Assembly (NCBI GenBank): GCA_024036415.1
Contig: JAMWET010007196.1
Span: 1 to 64,000 of the forward strand
Direction: 5' to 3'
DNA: 64,000 nucleotides
From: Prochilodus magdalenae
Taxonomy: Eukaryota > Chordata > Actinopteri > Characiformes > Prochilodontidae
A program made the position numbers and the translations under genes. Of this stretch, positions 21,488 through 33,236 are shown one piece after another. The notes beneath the pieces are model-generated. The model saw only the letters and a program-made list of their open reading frames with translations, made no database searches and had not been told where the DNA came from. Each line of letters begins with the position of its first letter. The first letter of the stretch is position 1.

Positions 21488-22079
21488 CACTCATCATCAA
21501 AAGAACAGCTGCACCCAGAAGGAGGTGTGGGATTGCAGTGCTATTGGAAGGAAGGAAGATAAAGGTTACCAGGATCAATAAATTATGATAAATGTAGACG
21601 GATATGGGGAATATATATCCAGCTACACATACAGAAGTATATGCCAGACGTCTCGGTATGGAGCTGTAGAGGTTCCTAATGGTGTCCGGTGATAATCCAT
21701 CCCATTGAGCTTGAATATTCTCTCACAGTTCCTGCAGATGGTGCGGTAGGGGTGGAGGTGGAGTAACACCAGGCCTTCTGGACGTTTGACAACAAACCGG
21801 TCATCTTGGTGCTGACCACGGTGCCGCCACACACGGATTCGTTGGGCGTCTTCACCAAGACAAAAGTCACTCGTCACTGAAGATGACCCGCTGCCATTCA
21901 ACGTCAGTCTGGCACGACACCATTGCAGTCTTTGATGTGGTGTTAGAGACAGTCGTCGTAACGGTCTACATGCAGGTAGTCCTGCGTCATGCAGTTGTCT
22001 GTCAACTGTGCTTGCACTAACAGGATGACTCATGGAGGACATCACTGCTTGGTGAATGTCTGCAATAATGGCTGATGGG
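21488..22079 (-). mobile_element. Tc1-like family B deletion derivative (copy B5)
   Basis: The plus-strand left edge ACACTCATCATCAAAAG, AACAGCTGCACCCAGAAGG is the terminal repeat, preceded by TA. The minus strand holds the best preserved family B coding stretch: PVSASTVDRQLHDAGL, PLRRLSLTPHQ, LQWCRARLTLNGSGSSSV, then QRIRVWRHRGQHQDDRFVV, joined directly to the C-terminal helix region. The catalytic core is absent. The transposon 5' end is missing: at 22080 it passes straight into minisatellite array 2. Confidence 0.85.
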
Positions 22080-25000
22080 AAATAGACTAGTCTAGAAATA
22101 GACTAGTGTAGAAGTAGACTACTGCAGAAATAGACTAGTGTAGAAGTAGACTACTGTAGAAATAGACTAGTGTAGAAATAGACTAGTGTAGAAGTAGACT
22201 AGTGTAGAAATAGACTAGTGTAGAAGTAGACTACTGTAGAAATAGACTAGTGTAGAATAGACTAGTGTAGAAACAGACTAGTGTAGAAACAGACTACTGT
22301 AGAAATAGACTAATGTAGAAATAGACTAGTGTAGAAGTAGACTAGTGTAGAAATAGACTAGTGTAGAAATAGAATACTGTAGAAGTAGACTAGTGTAGAA
22401 ATAGACTAGTGTAAAAATAGACTAGTATAGAATAGACTAGTGTAGAAATAGACTAGTGTAGAAATAGACTAGTGTAGAAGTAGACTAGTATAGAATAGAC
22501 TAGTGTAGAAATAGACTAGTGTAGAAGTAGACTAGTGTAGAAATAGACTAGTGTAAAAATAGACTAGTATAGAATAGACTAGTGTAGAAATAGACTAGTG
22601 TAGAAGTAGACTAGTATAGAATAGACTAGTGTAGAAATAGACTAGTGTAGAAGTAGACTACTGTAGAAATAGACTAGTGTAGAAGTAGACTACTGTAGAA
22701 ATAGACTAGTGTAGAAGTAGACTAGTGTAGAAACAGACTAGTGTAGAAGAAGACTACTGTAGAAATAGACTAATGTAGAAATAGACTAGTGTAGAAATAG
22801 ACTACTGTAGAAGTAGACTAGTGTAGAAATAGACTAGTGTAGAAATAGAATACTGTAGAAGTAGACTAGTGTAGAAATAGACTAGTGTAGAAGTAGACTA
22901 GTGTAGAAATAGACTAGTATAGAATAGACTAGTGTAGAAATAGACTAGTGTAGAAGTAGACTAGTATAGAATAGACTAGTGTAGAAATAGACTAGTGTAG
23001 AAGTAGACTAGTGTAGAAATAGACTAGTGTAGAAGTAGACTAGTGTAGAAGTAGACTAGTGTAGAAGTAGACTAGTGTAGAAATAGACTAGTATAGAATA
23101 GACTAGTGTAGGAATAGACTAGTGTAGGAATAGACTAGTATAGAATAGACTAGTGTAGAATAGACAAGTGTAGAATAGACTAGTGTAGAAATAGACTAGT
23201 GTAGGAATAGACTAGTATAGAAATAGACTACTGTAGAAATAGACTAGTGTAGAAATAGACTAGTATAGAATAGACTAGTGTAGAAATAGACTAGTGTAGA
23301 AATAGACTAGTGTAGAAATAGACTAGTATAGAATAGACTAGTGTAGAAGTAGACTAGTGTAGAAGTAGACTAGTGTAGAATAGACTAGTGTAGAAATAGA
23401 CTAGTGTAGAAATAGACTAGTGTAGAAATAGACTGGTGTAGAAGTAGACTAGTGTAGAATAGACTAGTGTAGAAATAGACTAGTGTAGAAGTAGACTGGT
23501 GTAGAAGTAGACTAGTGTAGAATAGACTAGTGTAGAAATAGACTAGTGTAGAAGTAGACTACTGTAGAAATAGACTGGTGTAGAAGTAGACTAGTGTAGA
23601 ATAGACTAGTGTAGGGATAGACTAGTGTAGAAGTAGACTAGTGTAGAATAGACTAGTGTAGAAATAGACTAGTGTAGAAATAGACTAGTGTAGAAAATGA
23701 CTAGTGTATAAATAGTATTACTGTATATATGTAGATACTAGTGTAGAAATAGACTAGTGTAGAAATAGACTAGTGTAGAAATAGACTAGTGTAGAAATAG
23801 ACTAGTGTAGAATAGACTAGTGTAGAAATAGACTAGTGTAGAAATAGACTAGTGTAGAAATAGACTAGTGTAGAAATAGACTAGTGTAGAAGTAGACTAC
23901 TGTAGAAATAGACTAGTGTAGAAGTAGACTAGTGTAGAAATAGACTAGTGTAGAAATAGACTAGTGTAGAAATAGACTAGTGTAGAAGTAGACTACTGTA
24001 GAAATAGACTAGTGTAGAAATAGACTAGTGTAGAAATAGACTACTGTAGAAGTAGACTAGTGTAGAAATAGACTAGTGTAGAAATAGACTAGTGTAGAAA
24101 TAGACTAGTGTAGAAGTAGACTAGTGTAGAAATAGACTAGTGTAGAAGTAGACTAGTGTAGAAATAGACTAGTGTAGAAATAGACTAGTGTAGAAATAGA
24201 CTAGTGTAGAAATAGACTAGTGTAGAAGTAGACTAGTGTAGGGATAGCCTGGTGTAGAATAGACTAGTGTAGAAATAGACTAGTGTAGGGATAGACTTGT
24301 TTAGAAATAGACTAGTGTAGAATAGACTAGTGTAGAAATAGACTAGTGTAGGAATAGACTAGTATAGAAAAAGACTAGTGTAGAAAAATAATATATGTAG
24401 AAATAGACTAGTATAGAATAGACTAGTGTAGAAATAGACTAGTGTAGAAATAGACTACTGTAGAAGTAGACTAGTGTAGAAATAGACTAGTGTAGAAATA
24501 GACTAGTGTAGAAATAGACTACTGTAGAAGTAGACTAGTGTAGAAATAGACTAGTATAGAATAGACTAGTGTAGGAATAGACTAGTATAGAAGTAGACTA
24601 GTGTAGAAATAGACTAGTGTAGAAATAGACTAGTATAGAATAGACTAGTATAGAATAGACTAGTGTAGAAGTAGACTAGTGTAGAAATAGACTAGTATAG
24701 AATAGACTAGTGTAGGAATAGACTAGTATAGAAATAGACTACTGTAGAAATAGACTAGTGTAGAAATAGACTAGTATAGAATAGACTAGTGTAGAAATAG
24801 ACTAGTGTAGAAATAGACTACTGTAGAAGTAGACTAGTGTAGAAATAGACTAGTGTAGAAGTAGACTAGTGTAGAAATAGACCAGTGTAGAAATAGACTG
24901 TGAGTGTAGAAATAGACTAGTGTAGAAATAGACTAGTGTAGAAATAGACTAGTGTAGAAGTAGACCAGTGTAGAAGTAGACTAGTGTAGAAATAGACTAG

Positions 25001-25335
25001 TATAGAATAGACTAGTGTAGAAGTAGACTAGTGTAGAAATAGACTAGTGTAGAAGTAGACTAGTGTAGAAATAGACTAGTATAGAAATAGACTAGTGTAG
25101 AAATAGACTAGTGTAGAAATAGACTAGTGTAGAAGTAGACTAGTGTAGAAATAGACCAGTGTAGAAGTAGACTAGTGTAGAAATAGACTAGTATAGAATA
25201 GACTAGTGTAGAAGTAGACTAGTGTAGAAATAGACCAGTGTAGAAGTAGACTAGTGTAGAAATAGACCTAGTGGTAGAAATGAGACTAGTGTAAGAAATA
25301 GACTTAGTGTAGAAATCGACTAGTGTAGTAATAGA
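22080..25335 (+). repeat. 15-16-bp minisatellite with ACTAGT core, array 2 (about 205 copies)
   Basis: Same unit as at 18090-20757 and same orientation, but with a different variant mix: more AGTATAGAATAG and CTACTGTAG units and fewer AGAAAC units. Irregular units appear around 23690-23745 (TATTACTGTATATATG) and near 25260-25335, where single-base insertions break the period. The right edge decays into unique DNA. Confidence 0.97.
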
Positions 25336-26344
25336 CTAGAACTCGTCAGGTCTTAAGTACAGTGGATGAGGCCCATCCTGCTTACGTCACATGCACTGCA
25401 GAGTGTTGAAACCTGAGTTATTGGCAGACTCATCACTGGCGAATCTACCACCGAGTTTATTCCTGTGCTGGTTGAGTCCCTTTGAGGTACAAATATTTGT
25501 GCATGGATGAGTGGGCATAGTAAAATGCTTAAGCCACAGAGATGCGTTTTCTGTCGTGTTCGCTGAACTCCTGTTTACCTTCATTTTTTACTTTTCATTG
25601 AGAAAAAAAAAAACAATTTATACTCCAGTAGCTTTGGGCACTGAGTCTGTTACTGTAGACTAAGAAAGCAGAATCAATACAAAAGCAGCAGCAGTTCATT
25701 ATATGGTTCTGTTGTGCTTGCGAGAATGCCCAGTTACCTAGTCTACATTATATTTCCTTTTAAATTAGCAACTCTTTTTTTCAGACTGCCTCTCACAAAT
25801 ACAAATCGTTTACTGCGTGTGTTTTGCTGTGCCACTGCTCAGAGTAAAATGTGAATATTTAATTAAAAAAACTCACTTTGTTGTGTTTTTTTTAAACCCT
25901 GCTGTCTTCTGAACATCTGACGGGTGCTGAAGCTTTTATCTCTAGAACCAGCTGCCAGAATCAAACACTTCGCCTTGAGCAAACAAGCCTCCATACAATT
26001 ACGACATCCAACAAGTCGAGAAGAAAGGCTGATTATATGCCGAACCACATTCACTGTCTTTCAGGTGGCAGCAGTCATGGGTTTTAATCTAATTCTGTAT
26101 GATATGGAAAATGGCACCGGCATATGTAGCACACAGGAAACGGACTGTACATATATCTGCCATCTCAGAGGTGAGACAGTAGGTGGAGAGTACTCCAAAG
26201 ACTAGTGTGTAGGTCCACTTTAAGCTGTATTTAAATACAGGGGAACAGGGGGCCAGTGCTGGTACCTAGAGAAAGGTCATTATAAGTGCAACACAAAACG
26301 TTATTAAAGTGCCACATGATACACACAGTTTACACGTCTGCTAG
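25336..26344. other. Unique non-coding sequence
   Basis: No exon with splice signals was recognised. AT-rich and non-repetitive. The ORF near 25924-26205 has no domain-like content. Confidence 0.4.
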
Positions 26345-26962
26345 AGCTCACTCACTGAAGTGCATTACGAAGAGATGGGTCTTCAGTCTGCGTTTGAAGA
26401 CCGGGAGAGACTCCACTGTTCTGACGCCCAGTGGGAGTTCATTCCACCATCTGGGAGCCAGGACAGAGAAGAGTCTGGACGCTTGTCTTCCATGAGTCCT
26501 CAGGGATGCGGGTTCGAGACGAGCTGTACTTGAAGCACGAAGGGCTCGAGGTACAGATCGACTCTTCACCATTGCCATAAGGTAGGGAGGCGCTGGTTCA
26601 TTCTTGGCTTTGTAGGCCTCAGAGTTTTAAATCTGATGCGGGCAACGACAGGAAGCCAATGAAGGGGGCACAGCAGTGGAGTGACGTGGGTGAACTTTGG
26701 AAGGTTGAAGATGAGACGAGCTGCAGCGTTCTGGACAAGTTGCAAGGGCCTGATGGCCCGCAGAGGAAGACAAGCCAGGAGCGAGTTGCAGTAGCCTAGC
26801 CTTGAAATGACCAGAGACTGGACCAGCAGCTGGGTGGCTTCCTGAGAAAGGAAGGGTCGAATCCTCCGGATGTTGTAGAGGAGGAATCTGCATGACCGAG
26901 TCAGGTTCGCAATATGAGCTGAGAACGATAACCGGCCATCCAGAATCACTCCAAGACTGCAG
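26345..26962 (-). mobile_element. L2-type LINE ORF2 fragment (reverse transcriptase C-terminal region)
   Basis: The minus strand translates to SLGVILDGRLSFSAHIANL, TRSCRFLLYNIRRIRPFLS, QLLVQSLVISRLGYCNSLL, LQLVQNAAARLIFNLPKF and THVTPLLCPLHWLPV, then RIRFKT. After a frame break it reads RALRASSTARLEPASLRTHG and FSVLAPRWWNELPLGVR. This is the unmistakable C-terminal part of a teleost L2-clade LINE. It is 5'-truncated, frameshifted near 26620, and dead. Confidence 0.93.
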
Positions 26963-27290
26963 ACGAAGACAAACACTATAAAACAGAAAGAGCAGGTACA
27001 GAAAGGAAACACGGCGAAACACACGAGGGAGTAACCGGCTCAGAACTCACGAAGGTACAACAGACCAGCACTAACACAGGGTGAAAATAACAGAGGCAGG
27101 GCAAACAGGGGTCTTAATACACAACCACATGGGTAACAGATTGGTCTCAGGTGTGGGAGTGGGCGGAGCAGGAAGAGCGGTGCTATGACAAGAAGTAACC
27201 AGAGGGGGCGTTGTGAGGCATGAACAGGGACAGGCAGACAGATAGACACAGATGTAACATTAACAGTTAAGACGAATGTGGAGTCATTAT
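26963..27290. mobile_element. Retroelement-like interspersed repeat, unclassified
   Basis: The composition and phrases (AACACAGGGTGAAAATAAC, GGGAGTGGGCGGAGCAGG, AACCAGAGGGGGCG) resemble the end of a teleost retrotransposon. A related stretch appears at 59740-59880. No coding capacity is present. Confidence 0.4.
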
Positions 27291-28540
27291 TTGGCAATTA
27301 CTCGCATCATAACTGCTAATAACCTAATTATTACCCAAATTTTAAATTGAAATTAGAAATTTATGATGACAGCCTTATTTTACAGTCGTACCGATTTAAT
27401 ACCTGGTATTATTATCTTCAGGTGGTTTATGTATATATACGCTCAATCTGAATTTGAGGAACACGTTCCAGCAAAGTTGGGACCCCATTTACGGCCAGGA
27501 ACATCTTAAGCAGGTGCTGTAGTCATGCTGGGGTTTGCATGGAGCACCCCAAATAGGCCCAGGTCGTTATGTTTACAAATGCATTAGCAAATAATCTAAT
27601 ATATAAGTGTGTACGCTTTCCGAAGATGGAAAATGGAAATGCCGTTGCCCTTCACGTCTACATAGGGGTCTTCATCTTTCAACAGAGGCTGCCGCCGCCA
27701 TGTTTCTAGCCCACAATAGACAAACCGCACACTGGCTATGAGTGACTCCTGTTTTTATGAAAGCAGCAGCTTGGAGCTTGGAGTTGGTGGTGACCATAGC
27801 ATCGTCTGGAAGACACAGACTGAAGAGTCTGTATTGAATTGTACGAGGCTGAAGTCTACTTCTTATTCACCAGCTGCTTGTTGGGAATTTCCTGTTCCAC
27901 CTTAAATGGTGCAGCAGTGTAGATACACCCACCTTTCAGTTATTGGCCTCTTTAAGAGGTCCACATAGGTTGTAGGTACCTTATAGGTCCCCTTATAGGT
28001 CAGACTGCCTCTTAGCTATTGGTGCACTGTGTGTTTTCACTCTCTACCCCATATACCGTTGATCAGTTTCTGACCACAGGACCACTGTGTGTTATAGCGG
28101 TGGACCCGTCTCAGGGATGGTGCCCAGTATGAGTGCACCCAGGTGACTCTACACCACCTCTGGATGCAGTTTCATGTTCTATTGTTTACCTTTCTCTCCG
28201 TGTTCAGATAATTCCCAAAGCTCAGCAATGTCACCTGCATTGCTTTCAAACACACCACAGAAACAAGAACTCTCCTAAGCTGGATAGTCGCACAGAAAGA
28301 GGCCAGATGCTTAAGCCTTGTCTGTGGAATCCCATGCATCTATTCTGCAGGAGGGTGCGGGCCTGGAGGGATCTGCTGTTCCTCCTGTAGGCATGAAATG
28401 AAATGAAAAGCAGGGGATGAGAGCCGTATAGATGACAGAGCGAGCGGCGCTCGCTGCGGGAGCGCCAAGATGAATAAGAGGGATGGCTCTCATGCATAAG
28501 TCATACCGTCTGAGGAGTAAACACTGAAACCACTGGCATC
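27291..28540. other. Mostly unique non-coding sequence
   Basis: A short transposon-like remnant lies near 27455-27490 (AACACGTTCCAGCAAAGTTG). Around 28405-28495 an imperfect inverted repeat pairs ATGAGAGCC with GGCTCTCAT and contains the palindrome-like GCGAGCGGCGCTCGC. No exon was recognised. Confidence 0.35.
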
Positions 28541-29640
28541 TTCCCAGGGGAGAGGAGAAAAGATGAGAGCCAGAAAAGAGGGAGAGTTCGAAGATAGATC
28601 GAGAAAGGAGGGATAGGTTGGAAAGTCAGTAAGGAGAGAGTGTCTGGAGAGACATTAGGGTAGGATTGGTTAGTAATTCAGAAAGGAGGTATAGTCTGGA
28701 TAACAACAAAAGGAGGACAGCTCACAGATGCAGAAAAGAAGGAGGGTTTGGAAAGCGAGAAAGGAGGAATAGGTAGACAGTATGGACAATTAGGAAACCC
28801 GGATTGAGGAGATGGGTTGGAAATCCAAATTGAAATACAGATTGGAGAGCCAGAACTGAGACATAATTTAGAGAACCAGAAAAGTGGAATAGGTTGGAGA
28901 GCCCTAAAGGGAGAACAGCAAGAGAGACAGTTAGACAAATTCGGAATAGAAAGACTGTTTTGTGAACCATAAGGTGGAACATATTGGAGGGACAGATATG
29001 AAAGACAGTGTGGAGAACAAGAAAGGTGGGACAGATTGGAGAACAAACATAATTTGGATATCCTGAGGGGGAAAAAATGTTTAAAGAGCAAGATGATGGG
29101 ATTGGTTGGAGAGCCAGCAAGGAGGTACAGTTTGGAGAACCAGAAATGAAGGCAGGTTGGATAATTTGAAAACAGTTGGAGATTCAGAGAGAAAAAAATT
29201 AAGAACTAAAAAGGTGGGATATGTTGGAGAGAGCAATAGGAGAAACCGTTTTGAGAACCAGGAAGTTGGGATAGGTTGGAGAGCCAGAATGGTGGGGCCG
29301 TTTAAAGATCTAGAATGGAAAGAGAGTTTGGAGAGCCAGAAGGTTGAGAGACTGGATAGACAGAAAGGAAAGGCAGTTTGGAAAGTCAGAAAGGTGGGGT
29401 TAATTGGATTGCCCAAAAGAATAGACAGTTTTGAGAACCAGGAAGTTGGGATCGGTAGGAGAGCCAGAATGGTGGGGCCGTTTGAAGATCTAGAATGGAC
29501 AGAGAGTTTGGAGAGCCAGAAAGTTGGGATAGACTGGATAACCAGAACTGAAAGGCAAAAAGGTGGGATTTATTGGATGAAAAATAATAGACAGTTTTGA
29601 GAACCAGAAGGTTGGGATAAGATCCAGAAAGTAAAGACAG
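28541..29640 (+). repeat. Decayed 26-bp-type purine-rich repeat (old array)
   Basis: Motifs such as GGTTGGAGAGCCAGAA, AGTTTGGAGAACCAGAAA and GGGATAGGTTGGAGAGCC recur at roughly 26-bp multiples with heavy divergence. This is the same repeat family as the homogeneous array at 30206, in the same orientation. A duplicated block joins 29240-29340 and 29420-29520 (TTTTGAGAACCAGGAAGTTG). Confidence 0.85.
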
Positions 29641-30205
29641 CCTGGAGATCAGTTGTGATAGAAAGAGGGATATAACAGTTATATAACAGTGGCCAGTGTG
29701 CAATTTGATGACACTCTTCACACCTGCCCAATTTATTATGCTAATGCTACAGCAATCATAGAAACACAACCTCAGGCCGTTATTGCTTGCTTGATGGTTC
29801 AACCTCATTATCCTTCAAAACTCCGACCGAGACTTCATGAAATTATCCAAACAGTCGGTTGATTGTTCCATAGCTTCCACCAACCCAGCCACCAACCTGA
29901 AGCGGGAGCTTGAATGCTATTGCACATGATCACATCGCAACCTTTCAGGCCGAAGTATGGCGAGTGCAGATGAGGCTAAACGGTTTACTACAAAACATAC
30001 CGCAGGTCACATGTTCAGCCAGTGCATTCTGGGAAATGAAGTCCCAGGGGCTAGGCTGTGTACAGAGCCAAATGGATAAGTGGCAGCTGCCCACAAAACG
30101 ATTAGTAACTGTACTTTCGTTTACCTTGGAATGAACTGGAACTCAGCCCAACTAGTTAAAAGTGCAAACTGATTAAAGATTAAAGTTTACTTCATTTATT
30201 TAAGT
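29641..30205. other. Unique sequence between the two parts of the 26-bp repeat
   Basis: No exon or recognised repeat. It separates decayed and homogeneous arrays of one family. Confidence 0.4.
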
Positions 30206-32254
30206 CATGACAGAAAGGAAAGACAAGTTGGACAGCCTGAAAGGAGGGACAGGTTGGAGAGCCTGAAAGGAGAGACAGGTTGGAGAGCCAAAAAGGAGGA
30301 ACAGGTTGGAGAGCCAGAAAGGAGGGACAGGTTGGAGAGCTAGAAAGGAGGGACAGGTTGGAGAGCCAGAAAGGAGGGACAGGTTGGAGAGCCAGAAAGG
30401 AGGGGCAGGTTGGAGAGCCAGAAAGGAGGGACAGGTTCAAGAGCCAGAAAGGAGGGACAGGTTGGAGAGCCAGAAAGGAGGGACAGGTTGGAGAGCCAGA
30501 AAGGAGGGACAAGTTGGAGAGCCAGAAAGGAGGGACAGGTTGGAGAGCCAGAAAGGAGGGACAGGTTGGAGAGCCAGAAAGGAGGGACAGGTTGGAGAGC
30601 CAGAAAGAGGGACAGTTTGGAGAGCCAGAAAGGAGGGACAGGTTGGAGAGCCAGAAAGGAGGGACAGGTTGGAGAGCCAGAAAGGAGGGACAGGTTGGAG
30701 AGCCAGAAAGGAGGGACAAGTTGGAGAGCTAGAAAGGAGGTACAGGTTGAAGAGCTAGAAAGGAGGGACAGGTTGAAGAGCCAGAAAGGAGGGACAGGTT
30801 GGAGAGCCAGAAAGGAGGGACAGGTTGGAGAGCCAGAAAGGAGGGACAGGTTGGAGAGCCAGAAAGGAGGGACAGGTTGGAGAGCCAGAAAGGAGGGACA
30901 GGTTGAAGAGCTAGAAAGGAGGGACAGGTTGAAGAGCCAGAAACGAGGGACAGGTTGGAGAGCCAGACAGGAGGGACAGGTTGGAGAGCCAGAAAGGAGG
31001 GACAGGTTGGAGAGCCAGAAAGAAGAGACAGGTTGGAGAGCCAGACAGGAGGGACAGGTTGGAGAGCTAAAAGGAGGGACAGGTTGAAGAGCCAGAAAGG
31101 AGGGACAGGTTGGAGAGCCAGACAGGAGGGACAGGTTGGAGAGCCAGAAAGGAGAGACAGGTTGGAGAGCCAGAAAGGAGGGACAGGTTGGAGAGCCAGA
31201 AAGGAGAGACAGGTTGGAGAGCCAGAAAGGAGGGACAGGTTGGAGAGTCAGAAAGGAGGAACAGGTTGGAGAGCCAGAAAGGAGGAACATGTTGGAGAGC
31301 CAGAAAGGAGAGAGAGGTTGGAAAGCCAGAAAGGAGGGACAGGTTGGTGAGCTAGAAAGAAGGGACAGGTTGGAGAGCTAGAAAGGAGGGACAGGTTGGA
31401 GAGCCAGAAAGGAGGGACAGGTTGGAAAGCCAGAAAGGAGGGACAGGTTGGAGAGCCAGAAAGGAGCAACAGGTTGAACAGCCAGAAAGGAGGGACTGGT
31501 TGGAGAGCCAGAAAGGAGGGACAGGTTGGAGAGCCAGAAAGGAGGGACAGGTTGGAGAGGTAGAAAGAAGGGACAGGTTGGAGAGCCAGAAAGGAGGGAC
31601 AGGTTGGAGAGCTAGAAAGGAGGGACAGGTTGGAGAGCTAGAAAGGAGGTACAGGTTGGAGAGCCAGAAAGGAGGGACAGGTTGGAGAGCTAGAAAGGAG
31701 GGACAGGTTGGAGAGTCAGAAAGGAGGAACAGGTTGGAGAGCCAGAAAGGAGGAACATGTTGGAGAGCCAGAAAGGAGAGAGAGGTTGGAAAGCCAGAAA
31801 GGAGGGACAGGTTGGAGAGCTAGAAAGAAGGGACAGGTTGGAGAGCTAGAAAGGAGGGACAGGTTGGAGAGCCAGAAAGGAGGGACAGGTTGGAAAGCCA
31901 GAAAGGAGGGACAGGTTGGAGAGCCAGAAAGGAGCAACAGGTTGAACAGCCAGAAAGGAGGGACAGGTTGGAGAGCCAGAAAGGAGGGACAGGTTGGAGA
32001 GCCAGAAAGGAGGGACAGGTTGGAGAGGTAGAAAGAAGGGACAGGTTGGAGAGCCAGAAAGGAGGGACAGGTTGGAGAGCTAGAAAGGAGGGACAGGTTG
32101 GAGAGCTAGAAAGGAGGTACAGGTTGGAGAGCCAGAAAGGAGGGACAGGTTGGAGAGCTAGAAAGGAGGGACAGGTTTGAGAGCCAGAAAGGAGGGACAG
32201 TTTGGAGAGCCAGAAAGGAGGGACAGGTTGGAGAGCCAGAAAGGAGGGACAGGT
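30206..32254 (+). repeat. 26-bp purine-rich minisatellite (about 79 copies)
   Basis: The unit is GGTTGGAGAGCCAGAAAGGA followed by GGGACA, with very few indels over 2 kb. Marked variants (GGAGCAACAGG, GGAACATGTTGG, AGAGAGAGGTTGG) recur exactly 468 bp apart (for example GGAGCAAC at 31463 and 31931), which is 18 units. This shows a recent block duplication. Because the unit is free of stops in several frames on both strands, long false ORFs run through it. Confidence 0.97.
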
Positions 32255-32804
32255 CATCTTAAGCTTTCCCTCAGGTGAAAGCACAGAGCGCAGACCGTTA
32301 ACAGCTCCAGGCGTTTTCTCCAGCTCCATTTTCCGACACAAAAAGCACTTAAATTCTCCAGGTTTCAAACAAGAGCTGCGAACAGAATTCCTATCACGGG
32401 ACAGCACTTCACAATCACTCGGCTCCTCCGCACCTCTCCCAGCTGGGTGGCAAAGCGTGCAGCATGTCGGATTGAGCTCTAGAACCGTGACGATCAAAAG
32501 ATGCCTGATCCAATCGAGCTTCCCTCTCTGAGACAGGGGAGTCTTAATTGAGAGATTTTCAAAGCCTCATGGTGTCAGCCCAGAGCAAAGTAAGAGCTGT
32601 GTGGGGTTGCAAGCCCAGTGCATCCTAATGAACATGTCTGCAGTGTTGGAGCTGTACAAATCAGCCCATGCACACATTGAGGGTCACCAGAAGAGGCCCA
32701 TGTGAGCCCTCTGGTGCAATGAATGTATCAGACAACTCCATAGACCATTTAACTCCCTATTGGGAGACAGAATGGTAAAGGACCTTGGTCCTGGTGTCAT
32801 CTGA
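32255..32804. other. Unique non-coding sequence
   Basis: No exon, splice pair or repeat was recognised. Confidence 0.35.
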
Positions 32805-33236
32805 CGTAAGCAAGGACAGGCCTTATCGCTGTACCTGAGTGACCCAACAGCCACCATTGTGGGTATTCAGTGAGCAGTGATATCCTCCGTGAGTCATCCT
32901 GTTGGTGCCAGCACCATTGACAGACGGCTGCACGATGCAGGACTTCATGCACCCAGACTGTTATGATGTCTGCGCTTAACACCACAACAAGACTGCCATG
33001 TGAGTGACTCAGAATGGCAGTGCGGCATCTTCAGCTTTTGTCCTGGTGGAGGTGACTGACAAATCTGTGCCGTGGTCAGTGCCAAGATGAGCGGTTTGTT
33101 GCCACGCGTCGCACGTCCAGAAGTCCTGGTGTCACTCCACCTCCACCCCTACTGCACCATCTGCAGCAACTGTGTGAGAATATTTAAGCTGCATGGGATG
33201 GATTATCACCGGACACCATTAGGAACCTCTACCCCA
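32805..33236 (+). mobile_element. Tc1-like family B fragment (copy B6)
   Basis: The phrases GACAGGCCTTATCGCTGTAC, GACCCAACAGCCACCATTG, GCCAGCACCATTGACAGACG and CCACCTCCACCCCTACTGC occur in the same order as in other family B copies. The C-terminal helix region follows (TGTGTGAGAATATTTAAGC). Both termini are missing or too decayed to define. The catalytic core is absent and frames are broken. Confidence 0.8.

Noticed and set aside
30340..31290. Long open frames on both strands in the 26-bp array (up to 316 codons)
   Set aside because: They follow directly from a stop-free 26-bp unit read in three rotating frames; no start context, splice signals or domain, and open equally on both strands.
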